A stretch of 64,000 nt of DNA, taken from positions 25,727,501 through 25,791,500 of the forward strand of contig NC_061772.1 in assembly GCF_022458985.1 (NCBI RefSeq). Direction: 5' to 3'. Position 1 is the first letter of the stretch. The number at the start of each line of letters is the position of its first letter. The notes beneath the pieces are model-generated. The model saw only the letters and a program-made list of their open reading frames with translations. It was not told the origin of the DNA and did not search any database. This DNA is from Mugil cephalus (Eukaryota > Chordata > Actinopteri > Mugiliformes > Mugilidae). The translations under genes and the position numbers were made by a program. Below are positions 24,895 to 36,642 of the stretch, piece after piece.

Positions 24895-25215
24895 AAACGT
24901 ACGCAATCACCTCATCGACGGCTTTAATCGACATCTCCGAGGAACCTTTTCCGACCTTTTTCCATTGTCTTCCAGCTCTGCTCAGTGAATTATGGATATT
25001 AATTTTCGTTCGTAATTATGAAAAATTGATTTTTGGAATTAGCTTCCCTCCGCGTCCCCCCAGGCAGGGCCCCACACTGAAACCCAATCTCGTTCTAGTA
25101 TTGGCCAACAGTTCAAGGCTGTCGCCCTGGACAGCTTGCGGAGGATTAGTATTTGAATATGAAACACTGTGGAATAATGATCATGTATGCGCAGTGAATT
25201 CTTCAGACGGGGGGT
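24895..25215. promoter_or_regulatory. candidate conserved non-coding block
   Basis: Complex, non-repetitive sequence with dense homeodomain-type cores (ATTAATTTTCG, TAATTATG) next to a GC-rich part. It resembles fish conserved non-coding elements in texture. There is no direct evidence of conservation here. Confidence 0.25.
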
Positions 25216-26265
25216 GACATTTTACACATGACTTTCTTCTTGTGTTGTTGTGTTCCCTGGAGATTTATTTTCTGAATTTATTCAGTGCCCACCACATTTT
25301 TTTTTTATTTGAAAACCCGCAACAAGTGTATGGTGTCCACTTGGGCGAATAATAATCAGATTATTGTGTCGGTTAGACTCGGCTTGAACGTGATTTGATA
25401 TATTTCCAAAACAGAAATATCTGTAATGATCATCTCAATTTAAGGAAACTCACAATCAAAACTATGTTTGAATAAGCTCATTTTGTTATAGTTTATGACC
25501 CATATTGCAGCAAGACACTAGAGGGAGCTCTGCTTACTTCACTTTTGAGGAGCTGTCATGGTGTCCACTTTTTTTACAGTCTATAGCTGGGTTTACATGA
25601 AGCCAAATATATTGATTCCAATTGGTTTAGAAGCCCAAACCGTATAAAAAAATAAATCCATTCTGTCTGAGCATGCTCTGTCTTGACGTAAATGTGCAGA
25701 AGAGTTTGTTTGTAATAACAAATCTGAAATAAATAGACATTATCTCACACTTGGACGGCAGAAAAAATAAAAATATTGAACTGTCCATCAAGGTCCATCA
25801 AAAATTAATTGAAGCTGTAACAGACCAAAGTGTGGAACATATTCACACTGGAACAAACGTTGACGACCGACTACTATAAGGCCAAACATGGGATGTTTTC
25901 ATCAATCTGTGCATGTCTCACATCTGTAAAACGGTCGTTAGGATTAAAAGTAGACGTTCATGTAAACATCAGATCAGAATATATTCAGTCACAATGAGAA
26001 AAAAGTCTCCATATAAACCCCGACTTTTGTTTCAAGCAGCGACTAAACTGACAGACTGAATAACCTGCAATATGCAGCAATATATTTTTTGTTTTGTTTT
26101 TTTATGTGGATAAAGCTTATCTAATGGAGCACGAGAATAGAAATATGTTGCTGGGAATTAATGTAGGAGGCCCTTTAAACAGATAAACATCTCATTTGCT
26201 TATTAACACAATCAGCAGATGCGGAGTGACATTATCATCAGTCGAGTTTTGGTTAATGAATGAAC

Positions 26266-26293
26266 AGTACCAGTTGAAAGTTTAGACACACCC
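26266..26293. mobile_element. Tc1-type terminal repeat remnant
   Basis: ACAGTACCAGTTGAAAGTTTAGACACACCC resembles the terminal repeat of a common fish Tc1 family (AGTACCAGT.AAAAGTTTGGACACACC). A related end occurs at 60,384-60,415. No transposase remains beside it. Confidence 0.5.
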
Positions 26294-28239
26294 ACTAATT
26301 AAATCATTTGTCATCACTTCAGTCTCTTTTCTGCAGTGAAAAAAGAAATTTAATGTCACCTAATATTTCCATATATAGAGGTCACGATGCTATGCGCAGT
26401 GCACAAGGATTCTTTTTTGGTGAGGTGTTAATTGATTGATTATAAGATGATGACAGGAACATGTAATGTTTATTTTATTCCAAAGGATGAGCCCTCAAAA
26501 TACCAATGAACACATTTCTCGCACAGCTGCTCAGACACAAAACTGACTATTACAAAGCAGCTCGAGGGCGACGACAAAATGAAGGCCAGATTAGGGGTTA
26601 CACAACTTCACCGATCAGTCACTGATGACATCACTAGGAAAAACAAAGTAGAAAGTAATACTTTGCAACAATAAAATCTTTATTTATGAGCTGAATACAT
26701 ATACTTAGAACAGACAGCTCATGTGCTACATACTGTGCGCTGTACATATGTATAGCCTGCATGAAAACGCTTTTTCTGCATTTAAGTCTAATAGCTTTGA
26801 CAAAGTGCAACCTCCTTCTCTCTGTTACCGCAGGGCGTTTGGTGAAGTTGTTAACTGACTGCTCTCCAAGACCGTTCCTCTGCTGGTGTTAGCTGATACC
26901 TTTTCAGATGACATACAGTAGTACTTTAGTTGTATTTCAGGACAAAGGTGTGAAAAAAATGTGCAAAAAAATATAAAAAGCTACAAAAATAATGAGGTCT
27001 AATATAAAGAAACTAAGAAATGCAGGAGAATAGTGCCGAAAACTCAAAATGAGGTCAACTAAGCAATAAGGAAACTAAGGTTTCAACTTCTAACCAAAAC
27101 TGACCTGCCTGACAAATGAGACACACAATGGTTATATACACACTTAGGACTAGTCCAGAACAGACACGGGGGAAACCTGACTGACAATTAACATAAAACA
27201 GCTAACATACCTGAACTAAACGTACACTAAGTGAACAAAAAGACAAACTCCACACAAGGAAACCAATTCTTCCCACCCAACAAATCCCATCCAAAGGGTT
27301 TCCAGCCTTTTTCTGTAAATCAAAAACCATGAACACAATGCCAAATTGTGTGCATCCAAATCAACAAACTGCAAATGTAATGAAATGTAATTTGAAACCA
27401 ACAGACTATGTGTAGCGCTATCATCCGTAGATGTGTGTGAGTATGAACATTGTAAACAAAATACGAACACTGATGGTGGATGACTGTTGTGGCCGCCACA
27501 ATGGTTAAAGAAGCGTGATGGCATGGCAGTGAAGTCAACAAACTGACCATTTGTGTAGTCTGCACAACCCCTACACATCATAATTTAAACAGTTTATCTC
27601 TATGAGTTACATGAAAAGACACAAACAGGACACAAAATGAGAATTTAGCCGTATTCCCACAGTTTTACAAGGGGGACATCTTTGATCCTAATCCCATGGG
27701 AATCGTCCATGTTCGTGATTTGTAAAAAAAAAAAAAAAAATTACCTACCATAATTCTCATAACACAGACATCCTCTGTTAAAACTAATCCAGTGCAAATC
27801 AACGTCTCTGTAATTTAGGGGACTTCTATTTTGATTTGGAGCTTTTTTTTCTGTCTGTTGTCGCTTAAGAATTATGAAGGATGTGCTATAATTCAAAGTT
27901 TGTTAAAGTCAAGATGTCACTGAACTATTCACCCGTTTTAAATGGTGGAGCTGATTTAAATAACGTCAGGTCGTAGGTTATTTCTTCCCCGGGATAAATA
28001 GTATCAAAAATATATTTTTATCCATATCCATTAGTTTTTGCAAAGTAATTATTATCATCTCTGACGCGCAGTGGAGTGAGACGGAAAGTAGCAGAGCCAT
28101 AACTGTGGATTGTAAATTAGAGTAAAACAGGGAGTTTGTTTATCCTGTGCGAATGCGCCACGTGAAACACAGACGAGGAGTTAATATGTCAATCATAGGA
28201 CGTCCTCAGGTAAAACTAATCCCATGCAAATAGGGCTAT

Positions 28240-28335
28240 GGAGAGCTTCCACAGCAAGATAGGAGTGACTCTAACCCTAACCCTAACCCTAGGAGAGAAA
28301 ATAGGGAGCTTCCACAGCAAGATAGGAGTGACTCC
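28240..28335. repeat. telomere-like tract between two copies of a 30-bp repeat
   Basis: CTTCCACAGCAAGATAGGAG followed by TGACTC occurs at 28,245-28,271 and again at 28,309-28,334. Between them lie CTAACCCTAACCCTAACCCT (28,271-28,290), three units of the vertebrate telomere repeat, and the filler AGGAGAGAAAATAGGGAG. Confidence 0.9.
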
Positions 28336-29159
28336 TTCAGGTGCTTTTTATCCAGATCTTCACAGGTGTGGCCTGTTAATGCCATCAAGTCAAAGCATCA
28401 CCCAAAGGCACTGACACTGTAAGACCAGCGGAGATGCAGAGGGACTTAACAACGGCTGCAGATCACATCGGCTGGTTGGACTATTTATAATTATGTGATG
28501 ACTTAGACATATTTGCTAATTAAAGCTCGAATTATTTTAATTTTGACCTCGTTAACCCACTTGATTATGTTAAATATATCATGGCGATTATAGCATGACA
28601 TGATGTTTTGCTTATTAGGACAGTGGGGGAGAGACGGGAAACTAGGGGAGTCGGAGGACACGACTCTGCAGGGTTTTCGTGTGCTGCCAGCAGGGTTAAC
28701 CGTGTGCAGCCTCTCAGCTAAGGGCAAGAGATACTTGCTCCTGGTTCGTCTCAATGAATTCTCTCACTTACCTCTGGTGGGATTAGCCGTACAGATAAAA
28801 AAAAATTTTTGATTTAAAACCAGACGCAGTGGCATTTGCTAACAGGTCCTGTTCACACCTGGCATTAAGCTCTAAGCTCAGGAAGATATAAGCACTACAT
28901 GTTATGAATGCTCCCTCGATGCTCTGAGGAAACGCTGAGAGTGCAATGGCTCCGACCACGTTCTTAGCAGTGTATACACTCCTGACCCACATTGACTGGC
29001 GTCCTCCGGATAGAAGTGGAAGTACATACGCGTCCACAACTCTCTTTTAACCGGAGAAATGTTTCAGACTGAGCAGCTACGTGTCTTAAGAGACAGAGTC
29101 AAAAGATTAGTTTCATTTAATGTTAATCTGTAAATTAAACTCTAAAGGGGCATATAAAT
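28336..29159. other. intergenic, nothing recognised
   Basis: No supported exon or known repeat. A-rich run at 28,798-28,806. Confidence 0.4.
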
Positions 29160-29164
29160 GGGAA

Positions 29165-29770
29165 ACAATTAGCAGCACGGCGGCAACAGAAGACCATGAA
29201 ATGTTGATGAAATTAAAAGAGTTGGTGCAACGATTGGTGACTTCCTTTCTAGTCTAAGGACTGGAGTTCGAGTGTGGCTGCTTCTACATTGGCAGAACAA
29301 AAAGGAGGCTGAAGTGGACAGAGCGGCAGAAGACAAACCTGCCATACAAGCAAAAGCCATGCCTATCCCATGGCTTCCTCCCTCAGTCATGGTGGCAGAA
29401 GTTGTTCCCAAACCCCCATCTAAGAACCCTTCTCCAAAGGGTTAATGAGGAATGTTATTTTTACCCCTTTTCTATGAAGTATGGACATTTACTGTGCTTC
29501 TTCCTTTTAAATTACTCTTCAGTGATATGTCCTCTCATCAGTGTGTTTCTAATTCACTGGGTTTCGGTAACCTACTAGCTGCTAGTCACATGGTGTGTGA
29601 CATAATGGGAAGGCTCCACCCACTAAGCACCTGCTGGTGCCCTTTTTAAGCTTTGTCCTACTTCCTGTTGCTATGCCCTGATGAAGGCCAATAATAGAGC
29701 GCCTTTGCAATCTTTGCTCTTTTTAGATTTGTGAAAAAACTTTGGTGATGCAAAGAGGGTGAGAACCAAG
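29165..29770 (+). mobile_element. degraded Penelope-like retroelement fragment (tentative)
   Basis: A plus-strand frame reads FECGCFYIGRTKRRLK near 29,268-29,315, the start of a GIY-YIG endonuclease module as found at the C-terminus of Penelope-like elements. It is followed by a decayed remainder. About 370 bp downstream comes GCCCTGATGAAGGCC, which resembles the tail sequence of such elements. No reverse transcriptase part is seen. Family assignment rests on one short motif plus the tail. Confidence 0.45.
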
Positions 29771-29868
29771 TGGAACTAGACGGTTTATCTTTATGCACTT
29801 GTGTTGTTGGGAGTCGGATACTAACTTGTCTGAACTTGGGATGGCCAGGTATACTGAAAAATACATTT

Positions 29869-29995
29869 CCTGTGTATTATTTGAATACCTTAATATTTAA
29901 TGCAAAATGATAATAGTAATAATGTATATTTATAAATAGCACTAAGCCTAGTTTAATATAGAACAGCCTAAAGTAGATAGAGGGTCCCTACTTAA
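29869..29995. repeat. dispersed repeat C, copy 1
   Basis: Matches 62,827-62,950: CCTGTGTA.TATTTGAAT, TTAATATT.AATGCAAAATGATAA, AGTTTAATATAGAACA and TAGAGGGTCC.TACTT in order. No coding content. Confidence 0.8.
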
Positions 29996-30663
29996 TCTCT
30001 CCATCAGTTTGAGGGTGCTTGGCCTTAAAAAGGTTGAAGACTTCTGCTGTAGGACATCCTCACCTCCAGTTTAACTACCCACTACACAAGATATTGATAA
30101 ACATCCCCAATCTTAACGATTATAGGGAGCATCTTATATGGGTGATTGACATATGGCACAGGAATGGCGTTCCCAAAACATTTACCATATGGTAACACCA
30201 TCCATAACTTTGCTCCTGACACCATATTCGACATGCTAATTCGTCAGCCATGGAGGTAACTTGCCTGGTTTCGGGACAGCCAGGTTTCCCAGAATGCATG
30301 TCAGGGACGTATAAGTTGTTGGAGCATCGCCTGAACCCAGATGGCACAGCAGCGTATTTGGCAGTATCTTCTTTTCAGCTAGAGAGCGGTGACGGCATTG
30401 GAGCTACTTGAGTCCGTACGCAAGCAATACCTTGGCAACTGTCATGAGGAAATCACTTCAAATGTCTCTGGCGCTTAAAAATTAAAAACGTCTTTTAGTC
30501 AGAGGTCAGGTCCTCATAATTTTATCTTTTTGTCGCTTGCAAATTTGTCTTCCTGATCTTTTGACCAGGTTATTACATAATTTTTCAGCCCTAACTTCTC
30601 AGGCCTGTAAATTTCCATAAATAGAGTACAGATTTTTATTTTATTTATTTATTTATTTATTTT
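29996..30663. other. intergenic, nothing recognised
   Basis: No exon supported. An (ATTT)n stretch lies at 30,637-30,661. Confidence 0.4.
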
Positions 30664-30972
30664 GACACCTCCATGTGTGCTTCCTCCAGCACTCGGCCAA
30701 TTCTTTCAATAACCACTTGGTTAGGGTCAATAAACAATGATGGTCACGGCTAAAGGGACAATCTCCCACCACAATCACACGAGCCTCAATGCATTCAGAG
30801 AAAAAGATGACGTGGAACGCTTGACGTGACTCGTGCTGTGCTGAATTTATACCGAATTTATCCAAACGAAAAGCAGAACAAAAAACAAACATAGGGAAGA
30901 GAGAAAATAGAAACTGAGGCCGCGTATAATACCCTGGTTCTTTCTGCCGCTGAAGTAAACGAAGGACCACCA
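30664..30972. repeat. local duplication H, upstream copy
   Basis: Aligns with 34,973-35,302: GTGTGCTTCCTCCA, CGGCCAATTCTT.CAATAAC, ACAATGATG-like core, GACAATCTCCC.CC, GCATTCAGAG.AAAAA and CGCTTGACGTGA/CGCTCGACGTGA in order. It continues into a weaker match over the CCGCTGA(A)GTAAA region. The sequence has no transposon features that I recognise. Confidence 0.75.
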
Positions 30973-31385
30973 ATTGAGAATTTATAATACGTTGTCTTTG
31001 AGAATCTGCCGGCATGACTGATGCTGGTGTTTTTCTCGAGAGGAAAGTGTCATCGTAACCTTTCATGCTTGCAACCTAAAGGAATAAAAAGTAGAGGCTG
31101 AAAATGTTTTATTGTGACAGGTGAGTTCTCCACTTACCCCCTTTTTTCTTTTTTTTTTCTTTTTTCTTTAAATAATGCACTTAACACTACGTGGCACTAA
31201 TGCAATATTACTCAGTGTTCGTTCTGAAAGCCACAGCTCCGTCCTTTAACTACATATTGATCTTATCTGTGCAATTTAGAGCCGGCTCTCTTCCCTCCAG
31301 CTCGCATCCCTGGAGGATGAGCTGTACATGCAGACACACAAACCGGTACGCACGTGCAACACACAGGAAAGACTGTGTGTTTGTT

Positions 31386-31428
<43 letters not shown>

Positions 31429-32539
31429 GGGGGGAGGAGGGAGTTAAGACTCAAATACATGACTAATAGACTGTCGACACAGATAAATGACTTTTTAAGT
31501 AAGAGAAAATCCCTCCGTGTTGCATTCACTGAACTATAGTCGCTACCTTTCTTCCTGTCCGCCCTCCTCGTTTCTTTGACTCCTCCTTTCTCCTCCCCAT
31601 TCGTCATATCTCCGTCCTGACGCCCTCTCCGTCTCCACGCCCTTGCACCACAGAGTCCCTTCTCTTCCGGCAGCCCTCCTATCCCTGCCCCTACTGTACT
31701 TCTGTTCACTTTTTCCTCTCCCTGTTGCCAAAGCAACAAGTAGCGGAGGTTTGAGTCTCCTTTTTTATTTTTCTCTTGTCCTTTTTGCGTCAAGGAGGAG
31801 ATAGAAAAAAAGATCTGGGACTGTACAATAGTGGAATTATGCAAATTAATCCACCCAGTGACAATGGATTAGAGCTCTCTCTCTCACAGATGACAGAACG
31901 GGTTTAGAAATGAGCCCTGGGAGTCACTTTAAATGCTTCTTGTCTCAAAAAATCTGATTTACGTTCATGCCAAGGCTTCTGCGTCCACCTTTTTGCCTTT
32001 ATCCCGCCTGGATGTTTGAATCAGTGCTGTACCCCTGTACCACGTAAAAAGAAGTGACAACCGAATACTTTCTAATAGATGTAACAGTGAAAAGAAAGCA
32101 CAGAGAGAATCTGTACAGAAAAGAAAGGCGTCTGTTATTTCATCCTGACACCTCTGCAACAGAGAGCCGCTCGATTTACTGTACATGCCTTTAGTGAGTG
32201 CTTGTGTGTTGAGGTGTGTAAATTTAATTTTAAGGAAAGCATGCAACTCCCACATGCAGCATCTTAAAATTGAAATCTAATTTACACCTTTTATTTTTGT
32301 GTACGGAACCTGGATGACATTTTTTTTTAAATGATACTCATTTTCCTAACAAAACACATTATGAAGCTGCGTTTTACCTATTGACTCATTTTTGCACAGA
32401 AAACACAAGATTAAGAACAGACATCAACACAACACACCAACAAAATCAACAGTGCAGAAGGAGAAGGAAGCCTGCTAATATGCACTAGACTTTATTAACG
32501 TGTGTTAACACGTAAAACTATGTACAGTTGACTGGACAT
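30973..32539. other. intergenic with a GT microsatellite
   Basis: (GT)n at 31,392-31,425. Open frames overlapping the repeat (up to 193 codons on the minus strand, 31,263-31,844) are dominated by its Thr-His translation and look spurious. Confidence 0.45.
31392..31425. repeat. (GT)17 microsatellite
   Basis: About 17 uninterrupted TG units, followed by a G-rich run. Confidence 0.95.
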
Positions 32540-33360
32540 CTTTATAATTTACAGTTCTTACAAGGGTGTATTTTAACATTAAATAGCAGCATTATACTCT
32601 GATGACTGTGGGGACAAAGGACCTCCTGAACGTCTCGGCCCTGCAGCAACAGTGAGAGAAGCCTCCCACTGTTGCTGCTTCTCTGCCCCTCCAGGATGTC
32701 ATGGAGATGGTGCCCTGATGTTGTCCAGGATGGATTACAACCGTGTTGCATGGTCGCCTCTCAACAAAAGTCTCCAGTGAGTCCATCTTAAATGCCAATC
32801 AGAGACCCGAGTCTGTCCAGTCTCTTAGAGTTCCTTTGAGTCATGCTGAAAAAGGGCACTGGCAACCACTGACTGGTAGAACATGAGCAGCATTTCACTT
32901 CACACGTTTGAAGGATCTAAGTCGGCTCCGTCCCTTCTTGTCCATGGGTGTTAGCAGATCGGTCCAGTTTGTTATATAGAACTTATAGGTTTGCACCTCT
33001 GGCTGGAGCTGTTGCTTAGACCTCGTAAAGTCTATGACCATTTCTTTGGTCTTGGAGGTGTTTAGCAGAAGGCAGTTCTTAGTGTTCCAGTCACTGAAGG
33101 AACCTCATCACATTCCTGTTTTCCTCCTCCTCCTCCTCATTCCTGATAGATGCAACAATAGCTGTATCATCAGAGTATTTCTGAGCGTGGCAGACCTGTA
33201 CTTGAAGTCCGACCTGTATGATGAGGTACAGTTCCTCAGCTGGACAAACAGCTGCCTCCTTGTGAGGTAGTCCGTGATCCAGGAAGTTAAGGAGGGATCG
33301 ACCCCCGTGTCCTCCAGCTTGTTCTGGAGGAAGAGGGGCTGGATGGCGTTAAATGCACTT
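32540..33360 (-). mobile_element. L2/CR1-like LINE, C-terminal reverse transcriptase fragment
   Basis: On the minus strand the sequence reads in segments: FNAIQPLFLQNKLEDTGVD, SLTSWITDYLTRRQLFVQL, then QKYSDDTAIVASIRNE, then LLLNTSKTKEMVIDFTRSK, and a final RRSFVPTVIRV. These match the back half of fish L2/CR1-type ORF2, with the catalytic F/YADD motif changed to YSDD. Short indels shift the frame between segments. The 5' part is missing, as usual for truncated LINE insertions. Confidence 0.85.
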
Positions 33361-33667
33361 GATTATTACTCTCTGTTATAAACAGAGCGGGCTTCACAGA
33401 GGCCGTAACAATACCGACGCTCTGTGTTTTTATCTCAAAATGTGTCTCTTTCATGAACATCCTGCAGGTGGTCAATTTCAATCAAGTCACTAATTGCGTG
33501 TGGATATTCTTGTGTGTATGTGTCATTGCAATGTGGACCAATAAACAGAGCAAGGCGCAATGCAACGCACATAGGGACATGCTGTCAAGACGGCAAAACA
33601 AGTAATTGTTTGGGGCTCAATGAAAAAATAAATAAATGAGAAAGGGGCACCCAGCTGGCTGAGCATA

Positions 33668-34090
33668 CACCAGTCAGCCACAACATTATGACCACTGACA
33701 GGAGCAGTAAATAAAATAGACCATCTTGTGACAATTCAGTGTTCTTCTGCTACTTTTGGCTTTGGTGGTTATTTGTGTGGAGGTTACTTAGATGTGTAGC
33801 TCCCACCTAGACCAGACTATGCACCCCCCACCCCATAGCAATGACACTCCAGCCTGATACAGGCAAACAAGTCACTACACACAAAAACAATTTAGGAACA
33901 ACTCAAAAAAACATGAAAAACAGCACAAGATGTTGACCTGGCCTCCAAATTCACTAGATCCCAAACTCATCAAGTATCTGTGGGATGATCCACAGAGGCC
34001 CATCCTGTCAACCCATAGGACCCCACTTACAACACCAGACACCACAGGAGGCCATCAGAAGACCCATGTCCATTCTCTGATGGGTCAGAT
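33668..34090 (+). mobile_element. Tc1-related short element, copy 7
   Basis: Starts CAGTCAGCCACAACATTATG and keeps the coding trace VLTWPPNSLDPKLIKYLWDD (from 33,930), the clearest in the window. It is lost after CATGTCCATTCTCTGATGGG, so the 3' end is missing. Confidence 0.85.
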
Positions 34091-34317
34091 TCAATCCATT
34101 TTCTATGGTATCCACATGAAACTGACTCCAGACACTACGCCATGCAGCTGGCTTCAACTTTTCTTTGTCACTCCAATGATGCGATGACACATAAACTAAG
34201 CATAAACAATTCTTTTACCACTTAACATTTAAATTCATTATATCTCCAGCGCCACCAACGCACACCTGAACAGGACTTCAACGGTGATGATGTAGCCGAT
34301 CATGATGACAAAATGTT

Positions 34318-34495
34318 CACTTCAATTTAATTCAATTTTATTTACATACCGCTTTACAAAAAACATCCTGAAACCTCCAGAGGAAGCCTGAAGGCGATAC
34401 TGGCAAAGGAAAAACTCCCTTTTAACAGGATGAAACCTCGAGCAGAACCCGGCTCATATGGAGGGACTCATCTGCCTAAAGGCCAAGTTAGCTTT
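34318..34495. repeat. fish interspersed repeat fragment
   Basis: Carries ATTCAATTTTATTTACATA, GGCAAAGGAAAAACTCCCTTTTAACAGG, GAAACCTCGAGCAGAACCCGGCTCATATGG and CATCTGCC, the blocks of a repeat common in fish genomes. Its class is uncertain. Confidence 0.65.
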
Positions 34496-34972
34496 TATAG
34501 TTTGTGGTGTGATCGCAGCAAGAGTGAACAATTATTTTGTGTCATGGAGTTAGATTAATTTTGCAGATACAAAGAATGTGACAACCTCTTGAGGGGGTTT
34601 GAAAAGCTTGATAATCAGTCATGTCAGTGTTTAGACGTAGGAGATAGAAATGCAGGACACGAGGTGGAGGGAAGGAGCAAGCAACAAATTCATCCACAGA
34701 GCTTAAGACATTTCATTAAAGGAAATATATCGAAAAACCCAAATACCAGACACTGTATTTGGTCAAATATCAAAGTATCATTTGGATGATGGTGTTACAG
34801 GAAACTTCAAAGGATCATTAGGGTTTATACAGTTTATCCAGAGGGCGACACGGACGTGTGCATTCCTTTCATTTATTTTTGAGACATTTCACTGGACGTG
34901 GATGAGAGGACATAAGAATTCATTCTCTTCTAGGACATTTCGATCTAAACCAAAGCAGCACACGACTCACTC
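34496..34972. other. intergenic, nothing recognised
   Basis: No exon or repeat recognised. Confidence 0.4.
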
Positions 34973-35302
34973 AGTCTGCCATCGACGTGTGCTTCCTCCA
35001 CCAAACGGCCAATTCTTGCAATAACTGCTTGGTTAAGGTTAATGAGCAATGATGTCACGGTTGAAGGAAACCAAACGTGGACAATCTCCCGCCGCATTCA
35101 CGGGAGCTTAACAGCATTCAGAGGAAAAAAGCCAGAGCGCAACGCTCGACGTGATCCTTTCTGTTCTGACGACATTAGCGTCGTAGGGATGGAGATCGGG
35201 ACAATGGCAAAACAAACGCGGGGAATGGGGTAATAGGAATCTAAAGGCCTGTCTCTAATAATAGCCCGGTCCGTGCTGCCACTGAGATAAATAAAGGGCC
35301 AC
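34973..35302. repeat. local duplication H, downstream copy
   Basis: Second copy of 30,664-30,972 in the same orientation, 4.3 kb away. It has GTGTGCTTCCTCCACCAAACGGCC and CGCTCGACGTGATCC at matching places. Confidence 0.75.
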
Positions 35303-35577
35303 TATGTTGAGCAACTCCAGAGATGACAGGAGCCAAAAGGTGGAAATACGAAAAACAAAGAATCCTGTGTTGTAAAATACCAAAAAACAAAAGCTTTTAG
35401 GTTAAATTGGCTGAGTGTTGACTTTTGCTCTGCTGTGTTGTGGATATACTCAATAGATGCATCTTTCCTTTAGGACAGTTTTTTTTTCTTTTTTTATTTG
35501 AGCTCCAGTTTCATTTTTTTTAATAATGTCATTCATGTGGTAATTCTATCCTGTGCATATATATACATATATACATA

Positions 35578-36640
35578 CAGTACTGTGCACAAGTGTTCGG
35601 CAGATGTGGAAAAATGCTGTAAACTAAGGAATGGACGTGTTTATAGCTTATTTTCATCAATTAACAAAATGTAGCCGATGAACAGAAGACAAATCTAAAT
35701 CAAATCAATATTTGGTGGGAGCACTGTTTGCATTCCAGACAAAGCATCAGTCGTTCTAGGTACTTTCACACTGTTCTTGAAGGAACTCGGCTGGTAGGTT
35801 GTTCCAGATGTACAGTTCAGATCTTCTGTGGATGCAGGATTCCTCAAATCCTTGATGTTGAGAGGATGTTGAGATCAGGGCTCTGTGGGGGCCATGCCAT
35901 CACTTCCAGGACTTCTTTATTTCCTTGGCTGTGTATTTGGGGTGTTTGTGCTGCTGCAGAATAAATTTGGGGTCAATCACACACCTCCCTGATGGTGTTG
36001 ATGTTCGATACATATCTGCCTGCATTTCTCAGCATTTAGGTCCATTAGTCTTGACCAAATCCCCAACTTCACTTGCAGAAATGCAGCCCTGAACTTGCAA
36101 GGAGCCTCCACCGTGCTTCACTCGTGAACAAACTGGCTTCTGCTACGGACAAATATTTCAAATTTTGACTCATCAGCACCTGCTGCCATTTTTCTGACCC
36201 CAGTTCCTATGATTTTGTGCATAGTTGAGTCTCTTGGCCTTGGTTCCATGTCAGAGGGACGTATTTTTGGCTGCAGCTCTTCCATAGAGACCACTTCTGG
36301 TCTCCAGACAGTAGATGGGTGAACCTGGGTCTCGCTGGTTTCTGCCAGTTCTGAGCTGATGGCTCTGATGGACATCTTCTGATTTCGAAGGGAAATAAGC
36401 TTGATGTGTTTTCCTCGGCCAACCACTGCATCTACGATCCTATAAAATCCCTGACTGCGTGCAAGTGTATCTATGGATCTAGGGATTGATGCAGATTTGA
36501 AGGCAAAGTAACACCAATTTGTTTTTGCTCGCTTTGCATTTTATAAATTGACCAAAATAAACAATTTACATTCTTATATTATTTTAGTTTACAGCATTTT
36601 CCCCCAAAATACGCCTGCCTAAAACTTTTGCACAGTACTA
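35578..36640 (-). mobile_element. Tc1-type transposon, decayed
   Basis: Terminal inverted repeats of about 45 bp: CAGTACTGTGCACAAGTG... at 35,578 and ...TTTTGCACAGTACTA ending at 36,640. TA dinucleotides flank both (35,576-35,577 and 36,641-36,642). Just inside, AATGCTGTAAACTAA is mirrored by TTAGTTTACAGCATT. The minus strand keeps an N-terminal helix-turn-helix part (LRNQKMSIRAISSELAETS) and, further on, DESKFEIF from around the second catalytic region. Indels and deletions leave no intact frame. Confidence 0.85.
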
Positions 36641-36642
36641 TA

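Larger units (their letters stand above)
23119..28239. other. gene-free stretch
   Basis: No supported exon. Short poly-A/T runs, an A17-like run at 27,723-27,740, and a C/A-rich low-complexity patch at 23,505-23,540. Open frames of up to 121 codons (24,293-24,655; 27,216-27,581) have no family features. A candidate regulatory block and a transposon-end remnant are listed separately. Confidence 0.4.

Noticed and set aside
31263..31844. 193-codon minus-strand open frame
   Set aside because: It runs through the GT microsatellite (translated as Thr-His repeats) and purine-rich sequence; no domain.
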